DNA from: CAYQJC01 sp964417825
GTDB taxonomy: Bacteria > Patescibacteriota > Minisyncoccia > Minisyncoccales > CG1-02-41-26
Reading direction: 5' to 3'
Assembly: GCA_964417825.1 (NCBI GenBank)
Contig: CAYQJC010000007.1
Location: 1-22,039, forward strand
Length of the DNA: 22,039 nucleotides
Part shown: piece after piece, positions 13,348 to 20,893 of the stretch
How the letters are laid out: each line of letters opens with the position of its first letter
Numbering within the stretch: position 1 is the first letter of the stretch
Made by a program: the position numbers and the translations under genes
Notes under the pieces: generated by a model
Told to the model about the DNA's origin: nothing
Seen by the model: the letters and a program-made list of their open reading frames with translations, nothing else
Databases searched by the model: none

Positions 13348-13448
13348 ATTATTTTATTCCGCAAGATTAATAATGATAAAAAAACAATTTCAGCTATCCG
13401 ATGGAGGTCGCTTAGCTCTTCTATGTATTTCCTTAATTTCTTTTCCAT
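13344..13448 (-). CDS. Possible small ORF (34 aa) or decayed gene between tsaE and the HExxH gene
   Basis: The frame beginning MEKKLRKYIEELSDLHRIAE has a charged helix followed by the hydrophobic stretch IVFLSLLILR, and its TGA overlaps the next ATG. The frame is open further upstream to the tsaE stop but without a start codon, and a second frame gives KLSGELVENILRSGAILIFE from 13568 on. Two coding-like frames in a row hint at a frameshifted or eroded gene covering 13345-13565. No good Shine-Dalgarno for either. Confidence 0.3.
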   Translation of the reverse strand: MEKKLRKYIEELSDLHRIAEIVFLSLLILRNKII

Positions 13449-13565
13449 CCATTTTTCGATTTTCTTTTTACTGATCTTAATTTTTCTTTCCAGCCCTCGA
13501 AAATAAGGATTGCACCACTTCGAAGAATATTCTCCACTAATTCTCCCGACAATTTCTCTAAAAAA

Positions 13566-14042
13566 TCAAGAAAGTACTTTTCTGGTTATTCTTCTTTTAT
13601 TTTTCCCTTCAAAAGAGAATTTTAGCAAAATAGTTCCTTTGGGTAAGATTTTTTTAATCCGATCAGCCCATTCAATACAGACAATGTTTTGGGGATTAGA
13701 AATAATTTCTTTGAAGCCAAGATCTAAAATTTCTTTTGGTTTTTTTATTCGATAGCAGTCAATATGATAGAAATTGTTAAATTGTTCAGTTGTTTTGTTT
13801 AATTGAAATCGTCTCATAATAATGAAGGTGGGGCTCAAAATTTTGTCTTTTACTCCAAGTTCTCGGGCAAAACCTTTTAAAAAAGTGGTTTTCCCTCCTC
13901 CTAAATCACCAATTAAGCCAATAATAACCGCCCGCTTTTGAAGAGGAGATTCTAAAATTTCTCTTGCCACTTTCTTGCCTATTTTTTTTGTCTGAAAAGG
14001 AGAAACAGAAAGAAAGTTTTTATTAACGATTCCAGATCTCAT
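13566..14042 (-). CDS. tsaE: tRNA threonylcarbamoyladenosine biosynthesis ATPase TsaE
   Basis: A 158-aa P-loop protein with the family signature GDLGGGKTTFLKGFAREL (Walker A 45-53; usual form GDLGAGKTT), SPTF (70-73), HIDCYR (93-98) and IEWADRI (123-129). TsaE partners TsaD/TsaB in making t6A37 on ANN-decoding tRNAs. The other tsa genes are not in the window. ATG at 14042 is preceded by AAAAGC, no clear Shine-Dalgarno. It is divergent to the DHH-like gene at 14139. Confidence 0.93.
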   Translation of the reverse strand: MRSGIVNKNFLSVSPFQTKKIGKKVAREILESPLQKRAVIIGLIGDLGGGKTTFLKGFARELGVKDKILSPTFIIMRRFQLNKTTEQFNNFYHIDCYRIKKPKEILDLGFKEIISNPQNIVCIEWADRIKKILPKGTILLKFSFEGKNKRRITRKVLS

Positions 14043-14061
14043 GCTTTTTGCTTTTGTTTGA

Positions 14062-14090
14062 TTGACATTAAAGTGAAAATTAGCTAAATT
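14062..14090 (+). promoter_or_regulatory. Promoter for the DHH-like/PilB operon
   Basis: TTGACA (14062-14067), 17-bp spacer, TAAATT (14085-14090). It faces right in the divergent region between tsaE and the DHH-like gene and starts transcription about 40 bases before the ATG. Confidence 0.6.
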
Positions 14091-14138
14091 GAGAACAGAT
14101 AACTAAGGAGCTTTTTAAAACACCCTTAAGATTTTAAA

Positions 14139-15227
14139 ATGGTTATAGACAAAATAAAAAAAATTGTCGAAAAAGCAAAAAATATTTTAATCCTGCCATC
14201 TCCTGACTTTCGTAAAGATATCTTCCCTGCTTGTTTAGCTCTCTTTTATAGTTTAAAAAAAATAGGAAAGAATGTAAATTTAATAATTGAAGACCATCCA
14301 AGTAAATTCAATTTTCTAATCAGAAAAAATACTTTTCACTTCCCTAAAAGCGACTATCTCATCTCAGTAAAAGAAGCAGGGGTAAAAATTTCTGAGCTCA
14401 GCTACGAAAAAACTGAAAATGGACTTAATCTTTATTTAAAAACAAACGGGGGAGAGTTAAAAAAAGAGAATATAGCTCTCCAACCCCTAGGGGTTGGAGA
14501 GCTTTTGATAACTTTAGGCATCCCAAAACTTGAAGAAGTAAAAGAATTTATAAAAGAAAGACCCAAACTGATAATTAACATTGACAACCAAATTGAAAAC
14601 GAAAACTATGGGGATCTAAATCTAATCGAGGTGAGCACACCTTCTTTTTCAGAAATTGTTTTTGATTTATTAATCTCGCTCGACAAAAAATTAATTGATA
14701 AGGAAATAATTAACTGTTTGGTGGCAGGAATTTTACAAGGGACACAAAATTTTCAAGATCCCAAAACAAATTCTCAAACTTTTCAAAAACTTAGCTTTTT
14801 AATGGAAAAGGGGGCAAATCTTAGCGAGATTATTTCACATCTATGGAGTATAGAAAAAGAAAATACATTTTGGCTTTTTGGGAAAATTTTAAGCAAACTC
14901 AACTTCTCTCCAGAGTATAACTTAGCTTGGGTTCTCTTGAAAAAAGAAGATTTCTTTCAAACCAATTCTTCCCCTTCAGATTTAAAATTCGCTTTAGAAA
15001 AGTTAGCCAGCGGGATTTTCCCCTTTCAGAATTTCTTCTGTCTTTGGGAAAGCCAAAACTCACCCAGAGTAATTAAAGGAGTGTTTTATTCACCAAACAA
15101 AGAACTAATCGAAACAATATTAAAATACTTTCGAGGAGACCGGAAAGGAAATGGAGTTCTTTTTGAGACCCAAAGCTCAGATCTTTCTGAAGTAAGAGAT
15201 AATATTTTAGAAAAAATAAACTTATGA
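14139..15227 (+). CDS. Degenerate DHH-family phosphoesterase-like protein
   Basis: A 362-aa protein whose layout follows DHH/NrnA-type phosphoesterases: an N-terminal ILPSPDFRKDIFPACLALFYSLKKIGKNV (residues 18-46), like the D-x-D-aiGS-alAL opening, then INIDNQIENENYG (146-158), followed by VSTPSFSEIVFDLL (165-178) as in the sxSxaEl helix. The metal ligands are lost: DHH itself reads DNQ and the first Asp pair is not in place. It therefore probably lacks nuclease/phosphatase activity and may bind a ligand or partner. It overlaps the PilB-like gene by ATGA, so the two are made together. The conclusion rests on motif reading only. Confidence 0.65.
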   Translation: MVIDKIKKIVEKAKNILILPSPDFRKDIFPACLALFYSLKKIGKNVNLIIEDHPSKFNFLIRKNTFHFPKSDYLISVKEAGVKISELSYEKTENGLNLYLKTNGGELKKENIALQPLGVGELLITLGIPKLEEVKEFIKERPKLIINIDNQIENENYGDLNLIEVSTPSFSEIVFDLLISLDKKLIDKEIINCLVAGILQGTQNFQDPKTNSQTFQKLSFLMEKGANLSEIISHLWSIEKENTFWLFGKILSKLNFSPEYNLAWVLLKKEDFFQTNSSPSDLKFALEKLASGIFPFQNFFCLWESQNSPRVIKGVFYSPNKELIETILKYFRGDRKGNGVLFETQSSDLSEVRDNILEKINL

Positions 15228-16534
15228 TTAAACAAATTAGTGGAGAAGTAAAAATAGCGAAAGAGATCTTCAAGAAGATTAAAAAGTCAGCAAAAAACAT
15301 CAAAAGCTTTGCCAAAGAAATTGAAAGAAATATAAAAAAAGAAGTTACATCTTTGGTGGAGATAATTTTAGGGGGAGCAATAAATCTCGGAGCATCCGAC
15401 ATTCATCTGGAACCAGAAAAAGATAAGGTAAAATTAAGGCTTAGAATTGATGGGGTTCTGCATGATGTTCTCTTCTTTGAGCCAGAAGCTTATCGTAGTT
15501 TACTTTCTCGGTTCAAGCTTCTTTCTGGAATTAAATTAAATGTTACTGATCGAGCTCAAGATGGAAGATTTACAATTCTTCTCGATGAAGCTCCAATTGA
15601 AATTAGAACCTCTACCCTGCCTTCAGAATATGGAGAAACAACAGTAATGAGGATTTTGAACCCAAAAAGTTTAATCGAGATTGAAGAACTGGGAATCAGA
15701 GAAGATATAATAGAAGTTTTTAAAAGAGAAATCTCTCAGCCAAATGGAATGATTATTGTTACCGGACCTACCGGCTCAGGGAAAACTACTACTTTGTATG
15801 CGATTTTAAAAAGAATCCGCAGGCCAGAAATTAAAATTATTACTATCGAAGACCCAATCGAGTATCATTTAGAAGGGATCTCCCAAACTCAAGTTGACCC
15901 TAAAAAAGGTTATGACTTTGCCAACGGGTTAAAAGCAATCGTCAGACAAGATCCAGATGTAATATTAGTTGGAGAAATTAGAGATTTTGAGACAGCAAAA
16001 ATTGCTCTTCAGGCTGCTTTAACAGGCCACCTGGTTTTAACAACTTTACACACCAATGATGCCGCTGGCACTGTTGCTAGGTTGCAGGCTTTAGGAGAGA
16101 AGCCAGTAAACATTGCTCCGGCTATAAATTTGGCAATTGCCCAGAGATTAGTTAGAAAAGTTTGTAAAAAATGTTTGAGGTTAAGAAAAATAAAAGAAGA
16201 AGAATTAAGGAAAATAAAAAAAGTGCTTAACTCCTTGTCAAAAACAGCTAAAAAAAGAATAAAGATACCTCCTTTAAATAAAAATCTAAGAATACCTGAT
16301 CCTCGTGGATGTCCAGCTTGTAACTTTACCGGTTTCAAAGGGAGAATTGGAATATTTGAATTCTTTTTAGTTGATGATGAAATGGAAAATTTTATTTTAA
16401 AATCTCCCTCTGTTTCCGACTTACGAAAAAAAGCTAGAGAAAAAGGAATGGTTTCTATAAAAGAAGATGGAATGTTGAAAGTTTTAAAAGGGGTAACCAC
16501 TATAGATGAAATAGAAAGAGTGACTGGAAAATAA
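15224..16534 (+). CDS. pilB: PilB/GspE-type secretion ATPase (short form)
   Basis: A 436-aa hexameric ATPase of type IV pilus/type II secretion systems. N-terminal domain with LGASDIHLEPE (55-65) and DRAQDGR (109-115); Walker A GPTGSGKT (181-188); Asp box ITIEDPIEY (206-214); Walker B DPDVILVGEIRD (243-254); His box TGHLVLTTLHTND (267-279); and a four-Cys zinc site, CKKC (314-317) and CPAC (363-366). The typical N-terminal MshEN/GSPII_E domain of about 150 residues is missing, replaced by a Lys-rich helix, so it is shorter than most PilB. The zinc site favours PilB/GspE over PilT. Coupled to the degenerate DHH gene by ATGA overlap. Confidence 0.92.
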   Translation: MIKQISGEVKIAKEIFKKIKKSAKNIKSFAKEIERNIKKEVTSLVEIILGGAINLGASDIHLEPEKDKVKLRLRIDGVLHDVLFFEPEAYRSLLSRFKLLSGIKLNVTDRAQDGRFTILLDEAPIEIRTSTLPSEYGETTVMRILNPKSLIEIEELGIREDIIEVFKREISQPNGMIIVTGPTGSGKTTTLYAILKRIRRPEIKIITIEDPIEYHLEGISQTQVDPKKGYDFANGLKAIVRQDPDVILVGEIRDFETAKIALQAALTGHLVLTTLHTNDAAGTVARLQALGEKPVNIAPAINLAIAQRLVRKVCKKCLRLRKIKEEELRKIKKVLNSLSKTAKKRIKIPPLNKNLRIPDPRGCPACNFTGFKGRIGIFEFFLVDDEMENFILKSPSVSDLRKKAREKGMVSIKEDGMLKVLKGVTTIDEIERVTGK

Positions 16535-16568
16535 AAAACCCCGTACCAGAACAAAGCACAGTACGGGG
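16533..16568 (-). terminator. Rho-independent terminator of the small RNA
   Basis: CCCCGTAC (16539-16546) and GTACGGGG (16561-16568) form a perfect 8-bp GC-rich stem with a 14-nt loop, followed on the minus strand by TTTTTT. The pilB stop lies within the T run, so the two genes end on each other. Confidence 0.85.
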
Positions 16569-16693
16569 CAGGGAGTTAGCCCGAAACCAAACCTTAAAAT
16601 GACCTTTGAGGTACAGAACCCTCTCTGGGTTTAATTCAGCCGGAGCCGGGTTAAACCATTCGAGAGAAGACTCCTAATCGGCTTCGGGCTAAC
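16533..16693 (-). ncRNA. Structured small RNA, about 160 nt, 6S-like architecture
   Basis: The RNA is defined by a promoter, a fold and a terminator on the minus strand. The first expected base, 16693, is also the first base of an 11-bp perfect closing stem (GTTAGCCCGAA at 16693-16683 with TTCGGGCTAAC at 16585-16575). Inside are an open 5' strand (16682-16667) and an open 3' strand carrying a small ACCT-CAA-AGGT hairpin (16612-16602). These surround a distal stem of CTCTC/GAGAG (16666-16662 with 16625-16621) and GGTTTAA/TTAAACC (16657-16651 with 16634-16628) and a GC-rich end loop. Closing stem, large bubble with a short hairpin, then distal stem is the outline of 6S RNA, but it is short for 6S and no sequence motif proves it. 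It is not SRP RNA or tmRNA by motif. Confidence 0.72.
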
Positions 16694-16699
16694 ATTAGT

Positions 16700-16728
16700 A
16701 TTTTAAAATATTTTTTCAATTATGTCAA
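16700..16728 (-). promoter_or_regulatory. Sigma70 promoter of the small RNA, overlapping the ruvB start
   Basis: TTGACA (16723-16728), 17-bp spacer, TAAAAT (16700-16705) on the minus strand; start expected at about 16693. The -35 box covers the second and third codons of ruvB, so polymerase loading here and ruvB expression may interfere. Confidence 0.8.
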
Positions 16729-17735
16729 GGGTTAAGACGAATGAGAAAAATTCAGAAGAGGATACTTTGGACATAACTTTGCGGCCGAGAACCTGGGAGG
16801 AATATGTAGGACAGGAGAAGATAAAACAAAACCTCAAAATTATAATTGAGGCTGCTAAACAAAGGGGTGAACCTCCAGAGCATCTGCTTTTTTACGGTGC
16901 GAGCGGATTAGGAAAAACAACTTTATCTCATTTAGTTGCTAAAGAGATCGGAAGAGAGATAAAAGTCACTTCCGGCCCAGCTATTGAAAAAGCTGGCGAT
17001 TTAGCAGCTATTTTAACTAACCTTGAAGAAGGGAGTATTTTGTTTTGCGATGAAATTCACCGACTTCCCCGAGTAATTGAGGAATATCTCTACCCAGCTA
17101 TGGAGGATTTTAAACTAAATTTAATTATAGGGAAAGGTCCTATGGCAAGGTCAATGGAAATTAAACTTCCGCGTTTCACTTTAATCGGAGCTACCACTAG
17201 ATTAGCTTTAATTTCAGGACCTTTGAGATCGAGGTTCGGAGCAACTTTTGGTTTAAACCTCTATGAAATTTCAGATATCGAAAAGATTCTGGAAAGGTCA
17301 TCTCAAATTTTAAATATCGAAGCTGAAAAAGGGGCTCTGAAAATTATAGCTAAATCATCCCGTTTCACTCCCCGAATTGCTAACCATCTTTTGAAAAGAG
17401 TAAGAGATTTTGCTCAAGTTAAGGGTGAGGGAAAAATTACTGAAAAAATTGCCAAAGCTGCACTAGAATCTTTAGAAATCGATGAGTTAGGGTTAACTTT
17501 AAATGATCGACGAATTTTAGAAACTATTATTAAGAAATTTAATGGGGGGCCTGTTGGACTCCAATCCTTAGCAGCAGCTACCGCTGAGGAAGAAGATACA
17601 ATTTTGGATATTTACGAACCTTACTTAATGAGATTGGGTTTTATTGAAAGAACTCCCCGAGGGAGAATGGCTACTAAACTTGCTTTTCAGCATTTAGGGA
17701 TAAAATTTAAAAGTTCGCAAAAATCTTTAATTTAA
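16722..17735 (+). CDS. ruvB: Holliday junction branch migration helicase RuvB
   Basis: A 337-aa AAA+ motor with RPRTWEEYVGQEKIKQNL (21-38), Walker A GASGLGKTT (59-67; commonly GPPGLGKTT), Walker B ILFCDEIHRL (106-115), sensor I GATTR and the arginine-finger region GPLRSRFG, and the C-terminal winged-helix segment GGPVGLQSLAAATAEEEDTI. It drives branch migration with RuvA, and ruvC is encoded 3 kb to the right; ruvA is not in the window. ATG at 16722 lacks a Shine-Dalgarno and lies inside the promoter of the antisense-oriented small RNA. The first 15 residues are variable in the family, so a slightly later start cannot be excluded. Confidence 0.95.
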   Translation: MSRVKTNEKNSEEDTLDITLRPRTWEEYVGQEKIKQNLKIIIEAAKQRGEPPEHLLFYGASGLGKTTLSHLVAKEIGREIKVTSGPAIEKAGDLAAILTNLEEGSILFCDEIHRLPRVIEEYLYPAMEDFKLNLIIGKGPMARSMEIKLPRFTLIGATTRLALISGPLRSRFGATFGLNLYEISDIEKILERSSQILNIEAEKGALKIIAKSSRFTPRIANHLLKRVRDFAQVKGEGKITEKIAKAALESLEIDELGLTLNDRRILETIIKKFNGGPVGLQSLAAATAEEEDTILDIYEPYLMRLGFIERTPRGRMATKLAFQHLGIKFKSSQKSLI

Positions 17736-17775
17736 ATAATATTGATAATTAAAAAGGCGTGGGATGCCTATAAAA

Positions 17776-17809
17776 AACCTCGCTCTCAGTATTTTATGAG
17801 CGAGGTTTT
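17776..17809. terminator. Bidirectional terminator between ruvB and the RlpA-like gene
   Basis: A 10-bp perfect stem, AACCTCGCTC (17776-17785) with GAGCGAGGTT (17798-17807), 12-nt loop, A run on the left and T run on the right. It serves ruvB on the plus strand; on the minus strand it overlaps the last codons and stop of the RlpA-like gene. Confidence 0.88.
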
Positions 17810-18561
17810 CTAAGAATTTCTACTGTGCAATAAGTCATTCCTCCAAAATTTAAATTGTTTTTAGCCGCTTGAGAAACATCAAATTGACGACCTAAAATTC
17901 CTGGTCCTCTGTCTTGGATAATCACGATCTGGCTTTTGCCCGTCCAGATATTTGTCATTCGTACAACTAGACCGAACGGCAAGAATTTGTTAGCAGCAAT
18001 CGAAGGATCATTGGGATTGAAAGGTTTACCATTTGCCATTAATTCTCCCTCTGAATAGTAAGTTACTTTAACTACATTGAAATCGCTGTAGGGTTTTGTT
18101 TTCAATTTAGTTCCCGGCGGCACTTCGGTTAAGTTCTGTAGTTTATCTTTGTTAAGAGCTATTAAATGTTCTGTTTTCATTCCTAATTCCTGAGCAATTT
18201 CTTCCACCTTCCACCACTTTCCTCTTTTTCTTCCGAAGCCTGCTGGGATTGTAATTTCTACTAAAACATTATTTTTTATCCGCGGGTCCTGACGAGTTTT
18301 AAAAATTTTTAAGTTCATTAAGTAACTTTCCCACCAGCCATCTTTTTCCTCTTCCCTCTTTTTTTGGGAGGTTGTTGGAGTTATTGATTGAGCCTCTTCT
18401 TTTATTTCAATCTCCTCAATAAAATTAGGGCTGATAAATAAAAGCACTGAAGAAAAAAATTGTTTAATCTCTGAAGCAAACGCAGTGAAGAGATAGAAAA
18501 AAATTACTCCCATCAAAATGAGGGTGGTTATAACATTAATAACTATCTTAAACGTCTTCAC
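17794..18561 (-). CDS. Membrane-anchored LysM-like/RlpA-type double-psi beta-barrel protein
   Basis: A 255-aa protein with an N-terminal membrane helix (about 8-28), a charged Ser/Thr/Glu linker, a LysM-like segment WKVEEIAQELGMKTEHLIALN (117-137) with a PPGTKLK end, and an RlpA/3D-type barrel (163-251): VTYYSEGELMANGKPFNP, LPFGLVVRMTNIWTGKS, IIQDRGPGILGRQFDVS with the conserved Asp217 of the family's active region. It probably acts on, or binds, peptidoglycan outside the membrane. GTG at 18561 follows AAAAGGAGGCAG. The promoter at 18596-18624 is divergent from that of the lamin-tail gene. Confidence 0.85.
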   Translation of the reverse strand: MKTFKIVINVITTLILMGVIFFYLFTAFASEIKQFFSSVLLFISPNFIEEIEIKEEAQSITPTTSQKKREEEKDGWWESYLMNLKIFKTRQDPRIKNNVLVEITIPAGFGRKRGKWWKVEEIAQELGMKTEHLIALNKDKLQNLTEVPPGTKLKTKPYSDFNVVKVTYYSEGELMANGKPFNPNDPSIAANKFLPFGLVVRMTNIWTGKSQIVIIQDRGPGILGRQFDVSQAAKNNLNFGGMTYCTVEILRKPRS

Positions 18562-18595
18562 TTTCTGCCTCCTTTTAAAAGATCTTTCTATTTTT

Positions 18596-18624
18596 TATTT
18601 AATCTTTGCTTTAAATTTTGTCAA
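18596..18624 (-). promoter_or_regulatory. Promoter of the RlpA-like gene
   Basis: TTGACA (18619-18624), 17-bp spacer, TAAATA (18596-18601) on the minus strand, about 30 bases before a strong Shine-Dalgarno. Confidence 0.65.
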
Positions 18625-18631
18625 ATCCTAA

Positions 18632-18660
18632 TAGTCATTTTCTAACTAATCTGTTAAAAT
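18632..18660 (+). promoter_or_regulatory. Possible promoter of the lamin-tail gene
   Basis: TAGTCA (18632-18637), 17-bp spacer, TAAAAT (18655-18660). The -35 box is weak. A start at about 18667 would leave only six bases before the ATG, so the mRNA may be nearly leaderless; no Shine-Dalgarno is seen. Confidence 0.4.
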
Positions 18661-18672
18661 CTAATAAAATAA

Positions 18673-19989
18673 ATGAAATCATTAAATCAAATAACAATTT
18701 TCTTAGCTTCAGCTTTTTTGTTTTTGGCGGGTAGTCACTCTTTAGCTATTGCTTCATTAGATGTTGTAATTAATGAAATTGCTTGGATGGGCACAGAGGA
18801 GGAAGGAATAGAGCCAAAAAATTGGTGGCGCTATGAATGGCTGGAGCTTCACAACAACACGAAACAAATAATCTCGTTGGAGGGCTGGAAAATTGAGCTT
18901 TACCGCCAAGACCTTGATTGGGTTCTGGAATTAACCGGAAATATTTTTCCTAACGATTATTTTCTAATTGTTGCCTCAGATAAAATATTTTCTGATTATG
19001 ATTTAAATTACTCAAATCTTGGCGGAAAATTAATAAACAGCGGACAGAAAGTTCTCTTAAAAGACAATCTGGGGAATATTATTGATGAAATAGATTGTTA
19101 TTCTTATGGCAAATGGTTTGCTGGCGACAATGAAACCAAACAAACAATGGAGAGGAAAAACTCTCAGCTATCAGGCAACAATCCCGATAATTGGGGAACC
19201 AGTCAAGATCCCGGAGGAACGCCAAAAACTAAAAACAGCTTAGCTTCCCAGGCCGAATTTCCACCAGTCCCTCAGTCCGAACCCCAAGGGGAAACAAAAA
19301 CTGAAGTAACAGACCAAACTGGCTCTGAGATAGAAAACCAAACCCAGCCGCCAAAAGAACCTGTTTATCCCGGCAATATCTTTATTAATGAAATTCTACC
19401 TTCCCCTGAAGGGCCAGATGCGGAAAATGAATGGATTGAAATTTTTAATGAAAATAATTTTGAAGTAGATTTATCCGATTGGAAAATTAGAGATACTATA
19501 GGAAAAACAAACACCTATATAATTCCTCAAGGAACAGGACTTAACTCTTTTGGTTTTTTAATTTTAAGGAGGCTAGAAACTAAAATTACCTTACAAAACA
19601 GTGGAGATGGTTTGGAGCTTTTAAATCCAGAGGGCAGGATTGTCCATAAAGTTGAATATTCTAAAGCTCCTAAAAGTCACTCTTTCAATAGAATCCCTAC
19701 TGGCTGGTCTTGGAGTTTAACTTTAACTCCGGGGAAAGAGAATATTATTACTATTCAAAAAGTTATAAAAAATAAAAAATCTTCTTCTCCACCAGGAGCA
19801 GGAGAAGATACCGATACCGATAAGAAAATCCCACTAAAGGATATAGCTTCAGCAAAGATCGGTAAAAGCCTTAGCGAATCCTCAAACTCTTTAATGATTT
19901 TCTTAGTGGCTTTGGTTGTTGCTGTTGGTTCGGCGATAATCGTTTTGGTGATTGCATTAAAGACCAAGAAGAAAAATAACTATCTTTAA
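18673..19989 (+). CDS. Exported protein with two lamin-tail domains and C-terminal anchor
   Basis: A 438-aa surface protein. Residues 1-27 are a signal peptide (hydrophobic core ITIFLASAFLFLAG). Lamin-tail domain 1 (about 29-145) contains VVINEIAWMG, EWLELHNNT, LEGWKIEL and GQKVLLKDNLGNIIDEI. After a Pro/Glu/Thr-rich linker (185-232), domain 2 (234-345) repeats the pattern: IFINEILPSP, EWIEIFNEN, DLSDWKIRD, GDGLELLNPEG. A membrane helix near 406-430 and the basic end KTKKK would anchor it with the domains outside. Such proteins are common in Patescibacteria; the ligand or role is unknown. ATG start without Shine-Dalgarno. Confidence 0.88.
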   Translation: MKSLNQITIFLASAFLFLAGSHSLAIASLDVVINEIAWMGTEEEGIEPKNWWRYEWLELHNNTKQIISLEGWKIELYRQDLDWVLELTGNIFPNDYFLIVASDKIFSDYDLNYSNLGGKLINSGQKVLLKDNLGNIIDEIDCYSYGKWFAGDNETKQTMERKNSQLSGNNPDNWGTSQDPGGTPKTKNSLASQAEFPPVPQSEPQGETKTEVTDQTGSEIENQTQPPKEPVYPGNIFINEILPSPEGPDAENEWIEIFNENNFEVDLSDWKIRDTIGKTNTYIIPQGTGLNSFGFLILRRLETKITLQNSGDGLELLNPEGRIVHKVEYSKAPKSHSFNRIPTGWSWSLTLTPGKENIITIQKVIKNKKSSSPPGAGEDTDTDKKIPLKDIASAKIGKSLSESSNSLMIFLVALVVAVGSAIIVLVIALKTKKKNNYL

Positions 19990-20130
19990 ATGAAAGAGCT
20001 CATCACTATAGGGCCCTTTATAATACCTCTTTTCTCGAAGACAGCCTTCCTTTTTATGATTTTTAGAAGTCGGAAATAAAAGAGGAGATTTAATTGATTT
20101 TCAAGAGTCTTTAAATTAAAATTGAAATGT

Positions 20131-20862
20131 ATGTCAGGACACTCTCATTGGGCCAGTATCAAGCATAAAAAACAGCTTGAAGACCAAAAAAGAGGGAAAA
20201 TTTTCTCTAAAATTTCTCGAATGATTTCAGTTGCAGCTAGAGAAGGAGCTGATCCTGAGATGAACCCAAAATTGAGACAGGCTTTAGAAGAAGCGAGAAG
20301 TTTTAACATGCCCAAAGAGAAGATTGAGAGAGCAATTAAAAGAGGAACCGGTGAGTTGGAAGGTGTAAAACTTGAAGAAATAAGTTTTGAAGGCTTGGGA
20401 CCTGGAGGGGTGGCAATTATTATTGAGGGGATAACCGATAATAAAAATCGAACCATTAGTGAATTGCGTCAGATTTTACAAAAACACGGAGGCAAATTAG
20501 CTGCTGAAGGATCGGTAAAGTGGCTCTTCGAAAGAAAAGGAGTAATTACAATAAACCCCAAAGATCAAACCTCACTGACTAAAGAAGAATTAGAATTAAA
20601 AGCAATTGAAGCAGGAGCAGAGGATATCTATTGGCACGAAACCGAAGACCTCCTAGATATTTGTACTAAACCTGAAGATTTAGATAAAGTAAGAAAAAAA
20701 TTGGAGAGCCAGGGTTTGAAAGTCGATTCAGCAACATTAGATTGGGTAGCTAAAGATCCGGTTGAGATAGAAGAAAAAGATAGAGAAAATTTAAAAAAGC
20801 TTTTTGAAGAATTGGATGAAAATGAAGCAGTCCAAAACATATGCTCAAACCTGAAGGTTTGA
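20131..20862 (+). CDS. yebC: YebC/PmpR family DNA-binding or translation-linked protein
   Basis: A 243-aa TACO1/YebC-family protein: opening MSGHSHWASIKHKK, then GKIFSKISRMISVAARE, KLRQALEEARSFNMPKEKIERAIKR, GPGGVAIIIEGITDNKNRT and GSVKWLFERKGVI, which are the hallmarks of domains 1 to 3. The family is described both as transcription regulators and as helpers of translation through difficult sequences. The frame is open three codons further upstream (TTG at 20122), but the conserved start is ATG 20131. It precedes ruvC by 31 bases, a common neighbourhood in bacteria. No Shine-Dalgarno is seen. Confidence 0.95.
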   Translation: MSGHSHWASIKHKKQLEDQKRGKIFSKISRMISVAAREGADPEMNPKLRQALEEARSFNMPKEKIERAIKRGTGELEGVKLEEISFEGLGPGGVAIIIEGITDNKNRTISELRQILQKHGGKLAAEGSVKWLFERKGVITINPKDQTSLTKEELELKAIEAGAEDIYWHETEDLLDICTKPEDLDKVRKKLESQGLKVDSATLDWVAKDPVEIEEKDRENLKKLFEELDENEAVQNICSNLKV

Positions 20863-20893
20863 GATTTTCAATTTTCTCGCCTTAATTTTTAAT

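Noticed and set aside
16009..16554. 181-aa minus-strand ORF opposite pilB
   Set aside because: It is the shadow of a well-conserved ATPase in the opposite frame. The same holds for the other opposite-strand frames over known genes.
16533..16693. Small RNA read on the plus strand as a ruvB leader or riboswitch
   Set aside because: Most stems are symmetric between strands, but the good promoter and the T-run terminator exist only in the minus orientation.
19990..20079. 29-aa ORF (MKELITIGPFIIPLFSK...) after the lamin-tail gene
   Set aside because: No Shine-Dalgarno, no recognisable features, and only chance length; a TATAAT at 20019-20024 lacks a -35 box.
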